DNA from: JANWHQ01 sp963775275
Lineage (GTDB): Bacteria; Pseudomonadota; Alphaproteobacteria; Caulobacterales; Caulobacteraceae
Assembly: GCA_963775275.1 (NCBI GenBank)
Contig: CAVZII010000005.1
Location: 1,736,001 to 1,800,000, forward strand
Direction of reading: 5' to 3'
Length of the DNA: 64,000 nucleotides
Shown: positions 49,880-58,167 of the stretch, in pieces
Layout of the letters: every line of letters begins with the position of its first letter
Position numbering within the stretch: position 1 is the stretch's first letter
Notes under the pieces: generated by a model
Told to the model about the DNA's origin: nothing
The model's database searches: none
Seen by the model: the letters and a program-made list of their open reading frames with translations, nothing else
Position numbers and translations under genes: made by a program

Positions 49880-50865
49880 GGTCCGCAGGGATCATCGGCG
49901 GCGGCGCCTGGGGGACGGCCCTGGCCCTGGTCTGCCGCAGGGGCGGGCTCGAGGCGCGGATCTGGGCCCGCGAGGCCGAGGCGGTGGAGCAGATCAACGC
50001 CTCGCACGAGAACCGCCTGTTCCTGCCGGGCGTGGCGCTTGACGAGCAGATCACGGCGACCAGCGACATAGCCGATCTCGCCGGCTGCGACGTCGTCCTG
50101 GCGGTCTCGCCCGCCCAGCATCTCAGGGCCATGCTGACCGGGCTCGCCCCGCACGTCCGCTCCGGCGTGCCGGTCGTCCTGTGCGCCAAGGGGATCGAGC
50201 AGGGCTCGCTCAAGCTGATGAGCCAGGTTCTGGCCGAGACCTTGCCTGAGGCCGCGCCAGCGGTGCTCTCGGGCCCGAGCTTCGCCGCGGAGGTGGCGCG
50301 CGGCCTGCCCACGGCGGTGACCCTGGCCTGCCCCGACCCGGACCTTGGCCGCGCCCTGGTCGAGGCGCTCGCCGGGCCCAGCTTCCGGCCCTATCTGTCG
50401 GATGACATGATCGGCGCCGAAACCGGCGGCTCGGTGAAGAACGTCCTCGCGATCGCCTGCGCCATCGTCGAGGCGCGCGGGCTGGGCTCGAGCGCCCACG
50501 CCGCCCTGATCACCCGCGGCTTCGCCGAGCTGACGCGGCTCGCGGTCGCGCTCGGGGGCCGCGCCGAGACGGCGGCCGGTCTCTGCGGCCTCGGGGATCT
50601 CGTGCTCACCTGCTCCAGCGCCCAGTCGCGCAACTACAGCGTCGGCCTCGCGCTCGGCCGCGGCGAGAGCCTCGAAGAAGCCCTGGCCGGCAGGCTGTCG
50701 GTGGCCGAGGGCGTGGCCTCGGCGCCGGCCGTGCGCGCGCTCGCGGCGCGCCTCGGTGTGGAGACCCCGATCTCCTCGGCCGTGGCCCAGGTGCTGGCCG
50801 GCGAGACCAGCGTCGATGCGGCGATCGAGGGCCTGATGGCCCGGCCGCTGAAGTCGGAACAATAG
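49876..50865 (+). CDS. gpsA: NAD(P)-dependent glycerol-3-phosphate dehydrogenase
   Basis: Makes sn-glycerol-3-phosphate from dihydroxyacetone phosphate for phospholipid synthesis. The 329-residue protein begins SAGIIGGGAWGTALALVCRR (dinucleotide-binding fold) and shows VVLCAKGIEQGS, the catalytic Lys in GGSVKNVLAIACAIVEA, and GLCGLGDLVLTCSSAQSRN. The start is GTG at 49876 inside the tsaD stop (GTGA), an arrangement (tsaD-gpsA-YciI) common in alphaproteobacteria. A YciI-like gene follows 9 bp downstream. Confidence 0.96.
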   Translation: MRSAGIIGGGAWGTALALVCRRGGLEARIWAREAEAVEQINASHENRLFLPGVALDEQITATSDIADLAGCDVVLAVSPAQHLRAMLTGLAPHVRSGVPVVLCAKGIEQGSLKLMSQVLAETLPEAAPAVLSGPSFAAEVARGLPTAVTLACPDPDLGRALVEALAGPSFRPYLSDDMIGAETGGSVKNVLAIACAIVEARGLGSSAHAALITRGFAELTRLAVALGGRAETAAGLCGLGDLVLTCSSAQSRNYSVGLALGRGESLEEALAGRLSVAEGVASAPAVRALAARLGVETPISSAVAQVLAGETSVDAAIEGLMARPLKSEQ

Positions 50866-50874
50866 GAGAAAACC

Positions 50875-51162
50875 ATGCCGCTCTTCGTGATCAGCTGGCG
50901 GGACAAGCCGGACAGCCTGCAGGTGCGGATGGACGCGCGCGAGGCGCACCTGAACTATGCGGCCAAGCTCGGCGACCGGGTCAAGCTCGGCGGGCCTTAC
51001 CTCGACGCCGAAGGGCGCATGATCGGCTCGCTGATCATCGTGCAGGCCGAGAGCCTCGATGAGGCCATGGCGCTGCACGACGCCGATCCCTACAAGCTCG
51101 CCGGCCTGTTCGAGACCTCGGACGTCACGCCCTGGCGGGTCACGCTCAACAGCTTCGCTTGA
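50875..51162 (+). CDS. YciI-family protein
   Basis: A 95-residue dimeric ferredoxin-like fold protein of the YciI family: PLFVISWRDKPDSLQVRMDA, followed by a REAHLNYAA segment with the conserved His, and a LHDADPYKLAGLFE segment with the conserved Asp that pairs with the His in the putative active site. Biochemical activity is unknown for most members. It lies 9 bp after gpsA, so it shares the tsaD-gpsA transcript. The ATG follows AGGAGAAAACC. Confidence 0.92.
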   Translation: MPLFVISWRDKPDSLQVRMDAREAHLNYAAKLGDRVKLGGPYLDAEGRMIGSLIIVQAESLDEAMALHDADPYKLAGLFETSDVTPWRVTLNSFA

Positions 51163-51217
51163 GGGCGTCTTAACCGGAGCCGGCTAGGAGGACGGGGAAC
51201 CTCGTCAGGACCCCTTC

Positions 51218-51934
51218 ATGGCCGATCCCCTGCGCGCCCTGGCCTCGATCAACGGCCGCTTCGCGCCCGCCTTCGCCCAGACCATGCTCGTCTCGCCCCG
51301 CGCCAGCGGGGACGTGGCGGCCTTCCAGGCCCATGCGAGGGAGACCGGCTTCGAGTTCACCGACCTGTGGGCCGACAACAACATCCCCTTCATCGCCCCC
51401 GTGCTGCGCCGGTTCGCCAGGTGGAAGGACAGGATCCGCTACCTCGAGATCGGCGCCTATGAGGGCCGCAACCTCGCCTTCATGGACTGGCTCCTGCCCG
51501 GCAAGCTGGAAGTCACGGTGATCGACCCCTGGTTCGACCCGGACCTCAATCCCGAGGACAAGTACCACGCGGTCGAGCCCCGATTCGGACGCAACGCTGA
51601 TAAGCTCGCCTTCCCGTCGCTGACGGTGACCAAGGGCTTCTCCACCTACGAGCTGCCCAGGATGCTCGAGGCCGGACAGGGCTTCGACCTCATCTATGTG
51701 GACGGCACCCACACCGCGCTCGGGGTGATGATCGACCTGTGCTTCTGCGCGGCCATGCTGGAGGTCGGCGGTCTGATGATCCTGGACGACTACTGGCATC
51801 AAGAGAGCGAGATCGGGGGTCCGGGCGTGAAGCAGGCGGTGGACCGGTTCCACGGCGCCTTCCGCCGCTACTTCGAGCTGGAGGCGGTCTACCGCCAGGT
51901 GGTGCTGCGCAAGACGGCCGAGATCCCGCGCTGA
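51218..51934 (+). CDS. Class I SAM-dependent methyltransferase
   Basis: A 238-residue protein with the Rossmann-fold SAM site: IRYLEIGAYEGRNLAFM (motif I, E/GxGxxG), VTVIDPWFDPDLN (motif II) and FDLIYVDGTHTALGVM, then LMILDDYWHQESE, which resembles the class I methyltransf_24 group that often modifies sugars or small molecules. There is no signal peptide. It is 55 bp downstream of the YciI gene on the same strand and may be cotranscribed. The substrate is unknown. An alternative start within the first 30 residues is possible. Confidence 0.85.
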   Translation: MADPLRALASINGRFAPAFAQTMLVSPRASGDVAAFQAHARETGFEFTDLWADNNIPFIAPVLRRFARWKDRIRYLEIGAYEGRNLAFMDWLLPGKLEVTVIDPWFDPDLNPEDKYHAVEPRFGRNADKLAFPSLTVTKGFSTYELPRMLEAGQGFDLIYVDGTHTALGVMIDLCFCAAMLEVGGLMILDDYWHQESEIGGPGVKQAVDRFHGAFRRYFELEAVYRQVVLRKTAEIPR

Positions 51935-52052
51935 CGGTCCCGCGTCCAGGGAATCTGAACGTCTTTTCCGAAGAACTGAACGGCCGGCGCGTTTCCTCGG
52001 GCCAACCGGGCGACTAGATTGCCTCCCAAGCTCGATAAGGAGGCCAAAGCCC

Positions 52053-52713
52053 ATGCCGCTTCAGCTCAACGACACCGCTCCGGACTTCACCGCCGAGACC
52101 ACCGAGGGACCGATCCGCTTCTACGACTGGGCGGGCGATTCCTGGGTGCTGCTGTTCTCCCACCCCAAGGACTTCACGCCGGTCTGCACCACCGAGCTCG
52201 GCGCGGTCGCCAGGCTCAAGCCGGAGTTCGACAAGCGCGGGGTCAAGGTGATCGGCCTGTCGGTGGACCCGGTCGAGAACCATTCGGCCTGGTCCAAGGA
52301 CATCGAGGAGACCCAGGGCCTGGCTCCCAACTTCCCGATGATCGGCGACACGGACCTGAAGGTCTCCAAGCTCTACGGCATGTTGCCGGCGGACACGGAG
52401 GGGACGTCCGAGGGCCGCACGGCGGCCAACAACGCCACGGTCCGCAACGTCTTCGTCATCGGACCGGACAAGCAGATCAAGCTCCTGCTGGTCTACCCGA
52501 TGACGACCGGGCGGAACTTCGAGGAGATCCTGCGGGTGATCGAACTCCATGCAGCTCACCGCCCGTCACAAGGTCGCGACGCCGGCGGACTGGAAACAGG
52601 GCGAGGACGTGATCATCGTCCCGGCGGTCTCCAACGACCAGGCCAAGGACATGTTCCCCAAGGGCTTCAAGGAGCTGAAGCCCTACCTGCGGACCACGCC
52701 CCAGCCGGGGTGA
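52053..52713 (+). CDS. 1-Cys peroxiredoxin (Prx6-type; one-base frameshift near C-terminus)
   Basis: A thiol peroxidase of 219 residues after correction. The peroxidatic Cys45 lies in KDFTPVCTTELG. The N-terminal MPLQLNDTAPDFTAETTEG, WSKDIEET and the Prx6-type long C-terminal domain are present. The frame shifts at VIELH. Deleting one A at 52543/52544 (GAACTC to GACTC) restores DSMQLTARHKVATPADWKQG and EDVIIVPAVSNDQAKDMF down to the TGA at 52711. The corrected product is the full length of the family. I read the shift as a sequencing error, as in clpP. It lies between the methyltransferase gene and a repeat. Confidence 0.88.
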
Positions 52714-52716
52714 GCT

Positions 52717-52858
52717 CTCCTCTCCCATAGGAAGAGGATGGGGGCCCGCGCCGGAGGCGTGGGAAGGTGAGAGGTTCCGGCGACGAGGACCGAACCCCCT
52801 CGTCCTCCCGCCGCCTTTCAGGCGCCGGGCCCCTCCTTCTCCCGATGGGAGAAGGAAG
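52717..52858. repeat. Dispersed palindromic repeat, copy 2
   Basis: About 142 bp with the same plan as 20491-20627: CTCTCCTCTCCCATAGGAAG at the start, GTGGGAAGGTGAGAGG and a CCCTCGTCCTCCCG arm inside, and CTCCTTCTCCCGATGGGAGA at the end. The two copies differ in many bases but keep all paired blocks. The repeat overlaps the last 41 bases of the ThiF-like gene. Confidence 0.8.
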
Positions 52859-53603
52859 AGCACACCGGGCACTCCGGATCGGGAGACAGGCCGACGGTCC
52901 GGACCTCGGCGGCGAGGGCGTCGTAGATCAGGAGGCGCCCCGACAGGGTCTCGCCGGCGCCCGTGATCCGCTTGACGGCCTCGAGCGCCATCATCGAGCC
53001 GATGACTCCGGCCAGGGCGCCCATGACGCCCACGGCCGAGCAGGTCTCCGCGTCCGGCGGCATCTCGCTGACCAGGCACCGGTAGCAGGGCCTCTCCGGA
53101 TCGAGGCCGGACTCGAAGAGCGCGAGCTGGCCGGTCCAGCGGCCGATCGCGCCCGAGACCAACGGCTTGTGTTCGGCATGGCAGGCGGCGTTCACGGCGA
53201 AGCGCGTCTCGAAGCTGTCGGTGCCGTCGAGCACCAGGTCGTAGCCCGCAACGAGGGCGCGGGCGTTGGCCTCGTCGAGCCGGACCGCATGGGGCTCGAC
53301 CACGACGTTGGGATTGAGCGCGCCGAGCGCCTCGGCCGCCGCCTCCACTTTCGCCCGATCGACGTCGGCGGTCCCATAGAGCACCTGCCGCTGGAGGTTC
53401 GACAACGCCACCGTGTCAGCATCGACCAGGCCCAGCGTCCCGACCCCGGCGGCCGCCAGGTAGAGCGCCGCGGGCGCGCCCAGGCCCCCCGCGCCGACGA
53501 TCAGCACCCTCGCCGCCTTCAGGCGCTGCTGCCCCGGACCGCCGATCTCGCGCAGCACCAGGTGGCGGGCGTAGCGCTCGACCTCCTCGTCGGTGAAGCT
53601 CAT
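52818..53603 (-). CDS. ThiF/MoeB/HesA-family E1-like adenylyltransferase
   Basis: A 261-residue ATP-dependent enzyme that adenylates the C-terminal glycine of a ubiquitin-like sulfur carrier (MoaD/ThiS). The nucleotide fold is at VLIVGAGGLGAPAALYLAAA, the Asp/Arg region at VDADTVALSNLQRQVLYG, and the zinc Cys pairs are CYRC and CPVC. The HesA/MoeB hallmark SAVGVMGALAGVIGSM is present. The C-terminal HREKEGPGA and stop are read out of the dispersed repeat at 52717-52858. It is divergent from hslV (65 bp). The carrier partner is not in the window, so MoeB or ThiF cannot be distinguished. Confidence 0.9.
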   Translation of the reverse strand: MSFTDEEVERYARHLVLREIGGPGQQRLKAARVLIVGAGGLGAPAALYLAAAGVGTLGLVDADTVALSNLQRQVLYGTADVDRAKVEAAAEALGALNPNVVVEPHAVRLDEANARALVAGYDLVLDGTDSFETRFAVNAACHAEHKPLVSGAIGRWTGQLALFESGLDPERPCYRCLVSEMPPDAETCSAVGVMGALAGVIGSMMALEAVKRITGAGETLSGRLLIYDALAAEVRTVGLSPDPECPVCSSFSHREKEGPGA

Positions 53604-53667
53604 CTCGTCCTTCCGCCAATCCTGCCGCGACTTGACCGCGGCGCGCCGGGCCGCCACATGCGCCGCC

Positions 53668-54225
53668 ATGTCCGAACCGCACGCCGTCGCGCCGCCCTGG
53701 CATGGGACCACCATCCTGGCCGTACGCAAGGGGCCCGTCACCGTCATCGCCGGCGACGGCCAGGTGTCGATGGGCCAGACCGTGGTCAAGGGCAACGCCC
53801 GCAAGGTCCGGCGCCTGGCCGACGGCAAGGTGGTCGCGGGCTTCGCCGGCGCCACCGCCGACGCCTTCACCCTCCTGGAGCGGCTGGAGAAGAAGCTCGA
53901 GCAGTATCCCGGCCAGCTCGCGCGCGCCTGCGTCGAGCTCGCCAAGGACTGGCGCACCGACCGGTACCTGCGCCAGCTCGAGGCCATGCTGATCTGCGCC
54001 GACGGATCGGCGGTCTATACCGTGACGGGGACCGGCGACGTGCTCGAGCCCGAGCACGGCGTGGCGTCGGTCGGCTCTGGCGGGCCCTTCGCCCTGGCGG
54101 CCGCCCTCGCGCTCTACGACTTCGACCTCTCCGCCGAGGAGATTGCGCGCCGGGCCATGGCCATCGCCGCGGACATCTGCGTCTACACCAATTCCAGCCT
54201 GACCCTCGAAAAGGTCGAGGCCTGA
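53668..54225 (+). CDS. hslV: ATP-dependent protease subunit HslV
   Basis: The peptidase half of the HslVU (ClpQY) complex, with a proteasome-like fold. The 185-residue protein has its catalytic Thr after the short propeptide (HGTTILAVRKGPVTVIAGDG; Thr14 or Thr15 becomes residue 1). It shows VSMGQTVVKGNARKVRRL and GGPFALAAALALY. The frame runs upstream to 53593, but MSEPHAVAPPW at 53668 is the family start. hslU follows 12 bp downstream on the same strand. Confidence 0.95.
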   Translation: MSEPHAVAPPWHGTTILAVRKGPVTVIAGDGQVSMGQTVVKGNARKVRRLADGKVVAGFAGATADAFTLLERLEKKLEQYPGQLARACVELAKDWRTDRYLRQLEAMLICADGSAVYTVTGTGDVLEPEHGVASVGSGGPFALAAALALYDFDLSAEEIARRAMAIAADICVYTNSSLTLEKVEA

Positions 54226-54237
54226 GCGAAGTCCGAC

Positions 54238-55548
54238 ATGACCGAGTTTTCCCCCCGCGAGATCGTCTCCGAGCTCGACCGCCACATCGTCGGCCATGCC
54301 GACGCCAAGAAGGCGGTCGCCATCGCCCTTCGCAACCGCTGGCGCCGCCGCCGGCTGATGCCCGAGGAGCTGCGCGAGGAGGTCACGCCCAAGAACATCC
54401 TGATGATCGGGCCCACGGGCGTGGGCAAGACCGAGATCGCACGGCGCCTGGCCAGGCTCGCCCAGGCGCCGTTCCTGAAGGTCGAGGCCACCAAGTTCAC
54501 TGAGGTCGGCTACGTCGGCCGCGACGTCGACCAGATCCTGCGCGACCTCGTCGAGGCCGCCGTGGTCATGGTCCGCGACCGGAGACGGGCGTCCGTGCGC
54601 GCCACGGCGGAGGCTCAGGCCGAGGAGCGGATCATCGAGGCGCTGGTCGGGACGAACGCGGGCGAGCCCACGCGCGACTCCTTCCGGCGCAAGCTCAGGG
54701 CCGGCGAGATCGACGACAAGGAGATCGAGATCGCGATCGCCGAGCACGCCTCGCCGTTCCAGGGCTTCGACATCCCCGGCCAGCCGGGGGCGTCGGTGGG
54801 GATGATCGACCTGTCGGAGATGATGTCCAAGGCCTTCGGCCAGCGCTCGAAGTCGCGCCGCACGACGGTGGCCCAGGCCTGGGCCCCGCTGATCGCCGAG
54901 GAGTCGGACAAGCTGCTCGACCAGGACGCCCTGACCCACGAGGCGGTGGAGCTGGCCGAGACGGCCGGCATCGTCTTCATCGACGAGATCGACAAGGTGG
55001 CCTCGCGCACCGACCGCGCCGGCGCCGACGTCAGCCGTGAGGGCGTGCAGCGCGACCTGCTGCCCCTGATCGAGGGCACCACCGTCTCCACCAAGTACGG
55101 CCCGGTGAAGAGCGACCACGTCCTCTTCATCGCCTCGGGGGCCTTCCACGTCGCCAAGCCCTCGGACCTGCTCCCCGAACTGCAGGGCCGCCTGCCGATC
55201 CGCGTCGAGCTGAAGGCCCTGACCCGCGAGGACTTCCGCCGCATCCTGACCGAGCCCGAGGCCAACCTGATCCGCCAGCACCAGGCGCTGATGGCCACCG
55301 AGGGGGTGGAGCTGGAGTTCACGCCCGACGCCATCGACGCCCTGGCCGACGCGGCCGTCGAGGTGAACGGCTCGGTCGAGAACATCGGCGCGCGCCGGTT
55401 GCAGACCGTGCTCGAGAAGGTGGTCGAGGAGATCAGCTTCTCTGCGGGCGACCGCTCGGGCCAGACGGTGACCATCGACGGCGCCTATGTGCGCGAGCGC
55501 CTGGGCGATCTCGCCCGGAACGCGGACCTGTCGCGCTACATCCTCTAG
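54238..55548 (+). CDS. hslU: ATP-dependent protease ATPase subunit HslU
   Basis: The AAA+ unfoldase of HslVU. The 436-residue protein starts FSPREIVSELDRHIVGHADA. The Walker A motif is IGPTGVGKTEIARRLA (about residues 57-72). The I-domain spans about 110-240, Walker B is GIVFIDEIDKVASR, and the sensor/arginine region is GSVENIGARRLQTVLEKVVE. The C-terminus is DLSRYIL, which docks into HslV. Heat-shock regulation is expected (family knowledge), but no promoter is obvious between thiF and hslV. Confidence 0.96.
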   Translation: MTEFSPREIVSELDRHIVGHADAKKAVAIALRNRWRRRRLMPEELREEVTPKNILMIGPTGVGKTEIARRLARLAQAPFLKVEATKFTEVGYVGRDVDQILRDLVEAAVVMVRDRRRASVRATAEAQAEERIIEALVGTNAGEPTRDSFRRKLRAGEIDDKEIEIAIAEHASPFQGFDIPGQPGASVGMIDLSEMMSKAFGQRSKSRRTTVAQAWAPLIAEESDKLLDQDALTHEAVELAETAGIVFIDEIDKVASRTDRAGADVSREGVQRDLLPLIEGTTVSTKYGPVKSDHVLFIASGAFHVAKPSDLLPELQGRLPIRVELKALTREDFRRILTEPEANLIRQHQALMATEGVELEFTPDAIDALADAAVEVNGSVENIGARRLQTVLEKVVEEISFSAGDRSGQTVTIDGAYVRERLGDLARNADLSRYIL

Positions 55549-55655
55549 GGTCCCGATTCCGAAGTTCGCAGCCGAGGGAGCCGCCATCATCATGCGAACT
55601 TCTGATCCACCACACTAGCGAGGCTCGGGGGCGGACATGCTGCTGGAGATGATCG

Positions 55656-55663
55656 AAAGGAGG
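55656..55663 (+). promoter_or_regulatory. Ribosome-binding site that sets the SDR start
   Basis: AAAGGAGG lies six bases before the GTG at 55670. An in-frame ATG lies 33 bases upstream at 55637, but only the GTG has this near-perfect Shine-Dalgarno sequence, so I start the SDR gene there. Confidence 0.75.
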
Positions 55664-55669
55664 CGCGCC

Positions 55670-56512
55670 GTGCCGCTCAGCGACCTTGCCGGCAGGACCG
55701 CCGTGATCACCGGCGCCGCCTCGGGGATCGGCCTGGCGCTCGGCCGGCGCCTAAAGGCCGAGGGGATGGGTCTCGTCCTCATCGACCTCGACGCGGAGGC
55801 GCTGGACGCCGCCGCCGCCGAACTGGGCGCCCTGGCGATACCGGCCGACGTGCGCGACGCCGAGGCCATGCGGGCCGCCGCCGCCCAGGTGATGGAGCGT
55901 TTCGGCCACGTCAGCCTGCTGTGCTCCAACGCCGGCGTGTCGAAGATGGCGGGGGTCCGCCGGCTGACGGCCCAGGACTGGCGCTGGGTGTTCGACGTCA
56001 ACCTGTTCGGCGCGGTGAACGTCGTCACCGCCTTCCTGCCGGCGCTGGACGCGAGCCCCGACGGCGGCCACGTCCTGATCACCGCCTCTCTGTCCAGCCT
56101 CTACGCCACCCGCTCCCAGGCCGCCTATGCCGCGACGAAATACGCCGTCGCCGCCTTCGGCGAGACCCTGGCGATGGAGCTTCAGGCCGAAGGCTCGAAG
56201 GTCGGCGTGAGCCTGCTCTGCCCCGGCCCGGTGCGCACCAACATCGCCCAGGGCTACGCCCGGCGCGAGGCGCGCTACCGCACGCCCGAGGCGGAGACCG
56301 ACGCCGGTCCCGACGTCCACTTCGAGGCGTTCATGGGGGCGGTGGTCGAGAGCGACTGGTCCACGCCGGAACAGGTCGCCGACATCGCCATCGACGGCGT
56401 CAGGCGCGGCGACTTCTGGATCATCACTCACCCCCAGCTGATGGCCTCGGTGGACGACCGCAGCCGGGCCATCACCGAAGCGAGCGCCGCGATGGCGGCG
56501 CAGGTTCGGTGA
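55670..56512 (+). CDS. Short-chain dehydrogenase/reductase (SDR)
   Basis: An NAD(P)-dependent oxidoreductase of 280 residues. The cofactor motif is TAVITGAASGIGLALGRRL (TGxxxGIG), followed by LCSNAGVSKMAGV (NAG) and the catalytic Ser, Tyr and Lys in LITASLSSLYATRSQAAYAA and ATKYAVAAFGETLAMELQAE. It has a longer C-terminal segment than core SDRs (GYARREARYRTPEAETDAG). I prefer the GTG start at 55670 because of the strong RBS; an ATG at 55637 would add 11 residues. The substrate is unknown. It is 121 bp after hslU. Confidence 0.88.
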   Translation: MPLSDLAGRTAVITGAASGIGLALGRRLKAEGMGLVLIDLDAEALDAAAAELGALAIPADVRDAEAMRAAAAQVMERFGHVSLLCSNAGVSKMAGVRRLTAQDWRWVFDVNLFGAVNVVTAFLPALDASPDGGHVLITASLSSLYATRSQAAYAATKYAVAAFGETLAMELQAEGSKVGVSLLCPGPVRTNIAQGYARREARYRTPEAETDAGPDVHFEAFMGAVVESDWSTPEQVADIAIDGVRRGDFWIITHPQLMASVDDRSRAITEASAAMAAQVR

Positions 56513-56529
56513 GCTGAACCACATTTCCA

Positions 56530-56646
56530 CCGTCATGGCCGGGCTTGTCCCGGCCGCCCATGGACACGGCCCGACGGACGGGGCCCGCGGATGCGGTTCG
56601 GGGTTCATGGGTCGCCGGCGCTCCGCGCTCCCGGCGGCGATGACGG
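56530..56646. repeat. CCGTCAT-flanked palindromic repeat
   Basis: CCGTCAT (56530-56536) and ATGACGG (56640-56646) form the outer arms. Inside are GGCCGGGC-TTGT-CCCGGCC and GCCGGCG...CCCGGCGGC hairpins. The GTCATGGCCGGGCTTGTCCC type is a very common dispersed element in alphaproteobacteria (from memory). It fills the 166-bp gap between the SDR and the convergent Ada-like gene. Confidence 0.7.
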
Positions 56647-56678
56647 TGAGTTGGGTGAGTTCGTCCCCTCGAAGCGTC

Positions 56679-57560
56679 CTACGCCGCCCGCTCGAGTCGC
56701 GCCGCCTCGGTCCCCAGCATGGCGGCCTTGCGGGCGAGGCCCCAGTGGTAGCCGGTCAGGCGGCCGTCCCTGGCGATGGCCCGGTGGCAGGGGATCAGCC
56801 AGCTCACCGGATTGGCGCCGATCGCGGCGCCCGTGGCGCGAAATGCGCCGGGTTTGCCGGCCAGCGCCGCCACCTGGCCGTAGGTCGCCGTGCGGCCCGA
56901 CGGAATGCGCAGCAGCGCCTTCCAGACCTGGATGTGGAACGGCGGCCCGATCAGTACGATCGGCGTGGGCTCTTCGCCGCCCAGGAAGACCAGGCGGGCC
57001 ATGACGGCGGCGGCCTCGTCGTCGCGGACCCACCGGGCGGCGGGCCAGCGGGCGTGCATGTCCTGAAAAGCGGCCGCCTCGCCGGTCTCGGGGTCGGTGA
57101 AGGCGAGGCCGCAAAGGCCCCGGGCCGTCATCACGAACAGGCCCTCGCCGAAGGGCGTGGGCGCCAGGCCCCAGCGCAGCTCCAGCCCCTCGCCCCGGCG
57201 GCGCGCCTCGCCCGGCGTCACCGCCTCCTGGGCGATGAACAGGTCGTGCAGCCGCGAGGGGCCGGAGAGCCCCGCGTCCAGCGCGGCGCCCAGCACGCTC
57301 TCGCCGTCCTCCAGCATCCGGCGGGCCTCGGCATGGGCGATCGAGGCGACGAAGGTCTTGGGGCTGACGCCCGCCCAGCGGGTGAAGATGCGCTGGAAGT
57401 GGAAGGGCGAGAGGCCCACGGCCTCGGCCGCCTCGTCCAGCGACGGGTGCTCGCGCCAGCGCGCGGCCAGCCAGTCCAGGGCCCGCTCCATGCGGTGGTA
57501 GTCCCTGGCTTGTTCCTGCAGGCGCTCGAGCGACGGATCGGTGGTGAGATCGAGTGGCAT
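56679..57560 (-). CDS. AraC-type HTH fused to O6-alkylguanine-DNA alkyltransferase (Ada-like)
   Basis: A 293-residue fusion. The N-terminal AraC-type HTH (residues 20-115) includes SLDEAAEAVGLSPFHFQRIF and TRWAGVSPKTFVASIAHAEA. The C-terminal methyltransferase domain has the acceptor Cys in NPVSWLIPCHRAIARDGRLT and the conserved helix VWKALLRIPSGRTATYGQVA. The N-terminal zinc Ada domain that accepts phosphotriester methyl groups is absent, so this is an Ada protein without the sensor domain. Repair of O6-methylguanine is likely; regulation of target genes is inference. Confidence 0.92.
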   Translation of the reverse strand: MPLDLTTDPSLERLQEQARDYHRMERALDWLAARWREHPSLDEAAEAVGLSPFHFQRIFTRWAGVSPKTFVASIAHAEARRMLEDGESVLGAALDAGLSGPSRLHDLFIAQEAVTPGEARRRGEGLELRWGLAPTPFGEGLFVMTARGLCGLAFTDPETGEAAAFQDMHARWPAARWVRDDEAAAVMARLVFLGGEEPTPIVLIGPPFHIQVWKALLRIPSGRTATYGQVAALAGKPGAFRATGAAIGANPVSWLIPCHRAIARDGRLTGYHWGLARKAAMLGTEAARLERAA

Positions 57561-57613
57561 GGCCGTCCATATATTCCCGCCGGAATGGGCCGTCCGCCCG
57601 GTTCTTGCGGTGC

Positions 57614-58105
57614 TCAGACCGGGTGCCGCTCCGCCCGCGCCGAGCGGATCGCGTCCTGGACCTGCGCCACCAGGTCGGCGCGCGCCTTCGGGCCGAGCAT
57701 CTGGCCGATGACGAGCTGGCGGCCGGAGAGCATCAGGCGCGCTTCGACCCCGTAGCGGCCGGTGTCCGCCAGCTGGACCCGGGTGAAGGCGGTGGGCGAG
57801 GTCCAGACCGTGTCGCTGCGCCGGCCGTCCTCGCGCATCACCCGCACGTGGTCGGCGCAGACCTGCACCCGCTCGCGAAGGCGCGTGCGGCGATAGCTGA
57901 CCAGGAAGGCGGCGCCGACCGCGACCACGTCCATGCCCAGGAACACCGGCACGGGCAGGGCGCCCAGGAGCCAGAAGACCGTCGCCATGACCAGGTTCAG
58001 CGTGACCAGGGCGCCGAAGAGGATGGCGAAGCCTTTCAGCGACAACGACGGCGCAGGCGCGATCACCGCGTCCAGGTGCAGGCGGATGGCGGGCGTCGCG
58101 TCCAT
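57614..58105 (-). CDS. DUF2244 membrane protein
   Basis: A 163-residue protein of the alphaproteobacterial DUF2244 family: two adjacent hydrophobic helices (ILFGALVTLNLVMATVFWLL and VPVFLGMDVVAVGAAFLVSY), then RRTRLRERVQVCADHVRVMR, WTSPTAFTRVQL and LVIGQMLGPKARADL. The family is typically found beside nth, as here (nth is 62 bp away, divergent). The biochemical function is unknown. It is immediately downstream of the Ada-like gene on the same strand (53 bp). Confidence 0.9.
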   Translation of the reverse strand: MDATPAIRLHLDAVIAPAPSLSLKGFAILFGALVTLNLVMATVFWLLGALPVPVFLGMDVVAVGAAFLVSYRRTRLRERVQVCADHVRVMREDGRRSDTVWTSPTAFTRVQLADTGRYGVEARLMLSGRQLVIGQMLGPKARADLVAQVQDAIRSARAERHPV

Positions 58106-58167
58106 CGCAGCAAGATAAGCCGCCGCGGCGGCTTGGCGAAGCGTCGCCGCGCTCCCATCCTGCGGCC

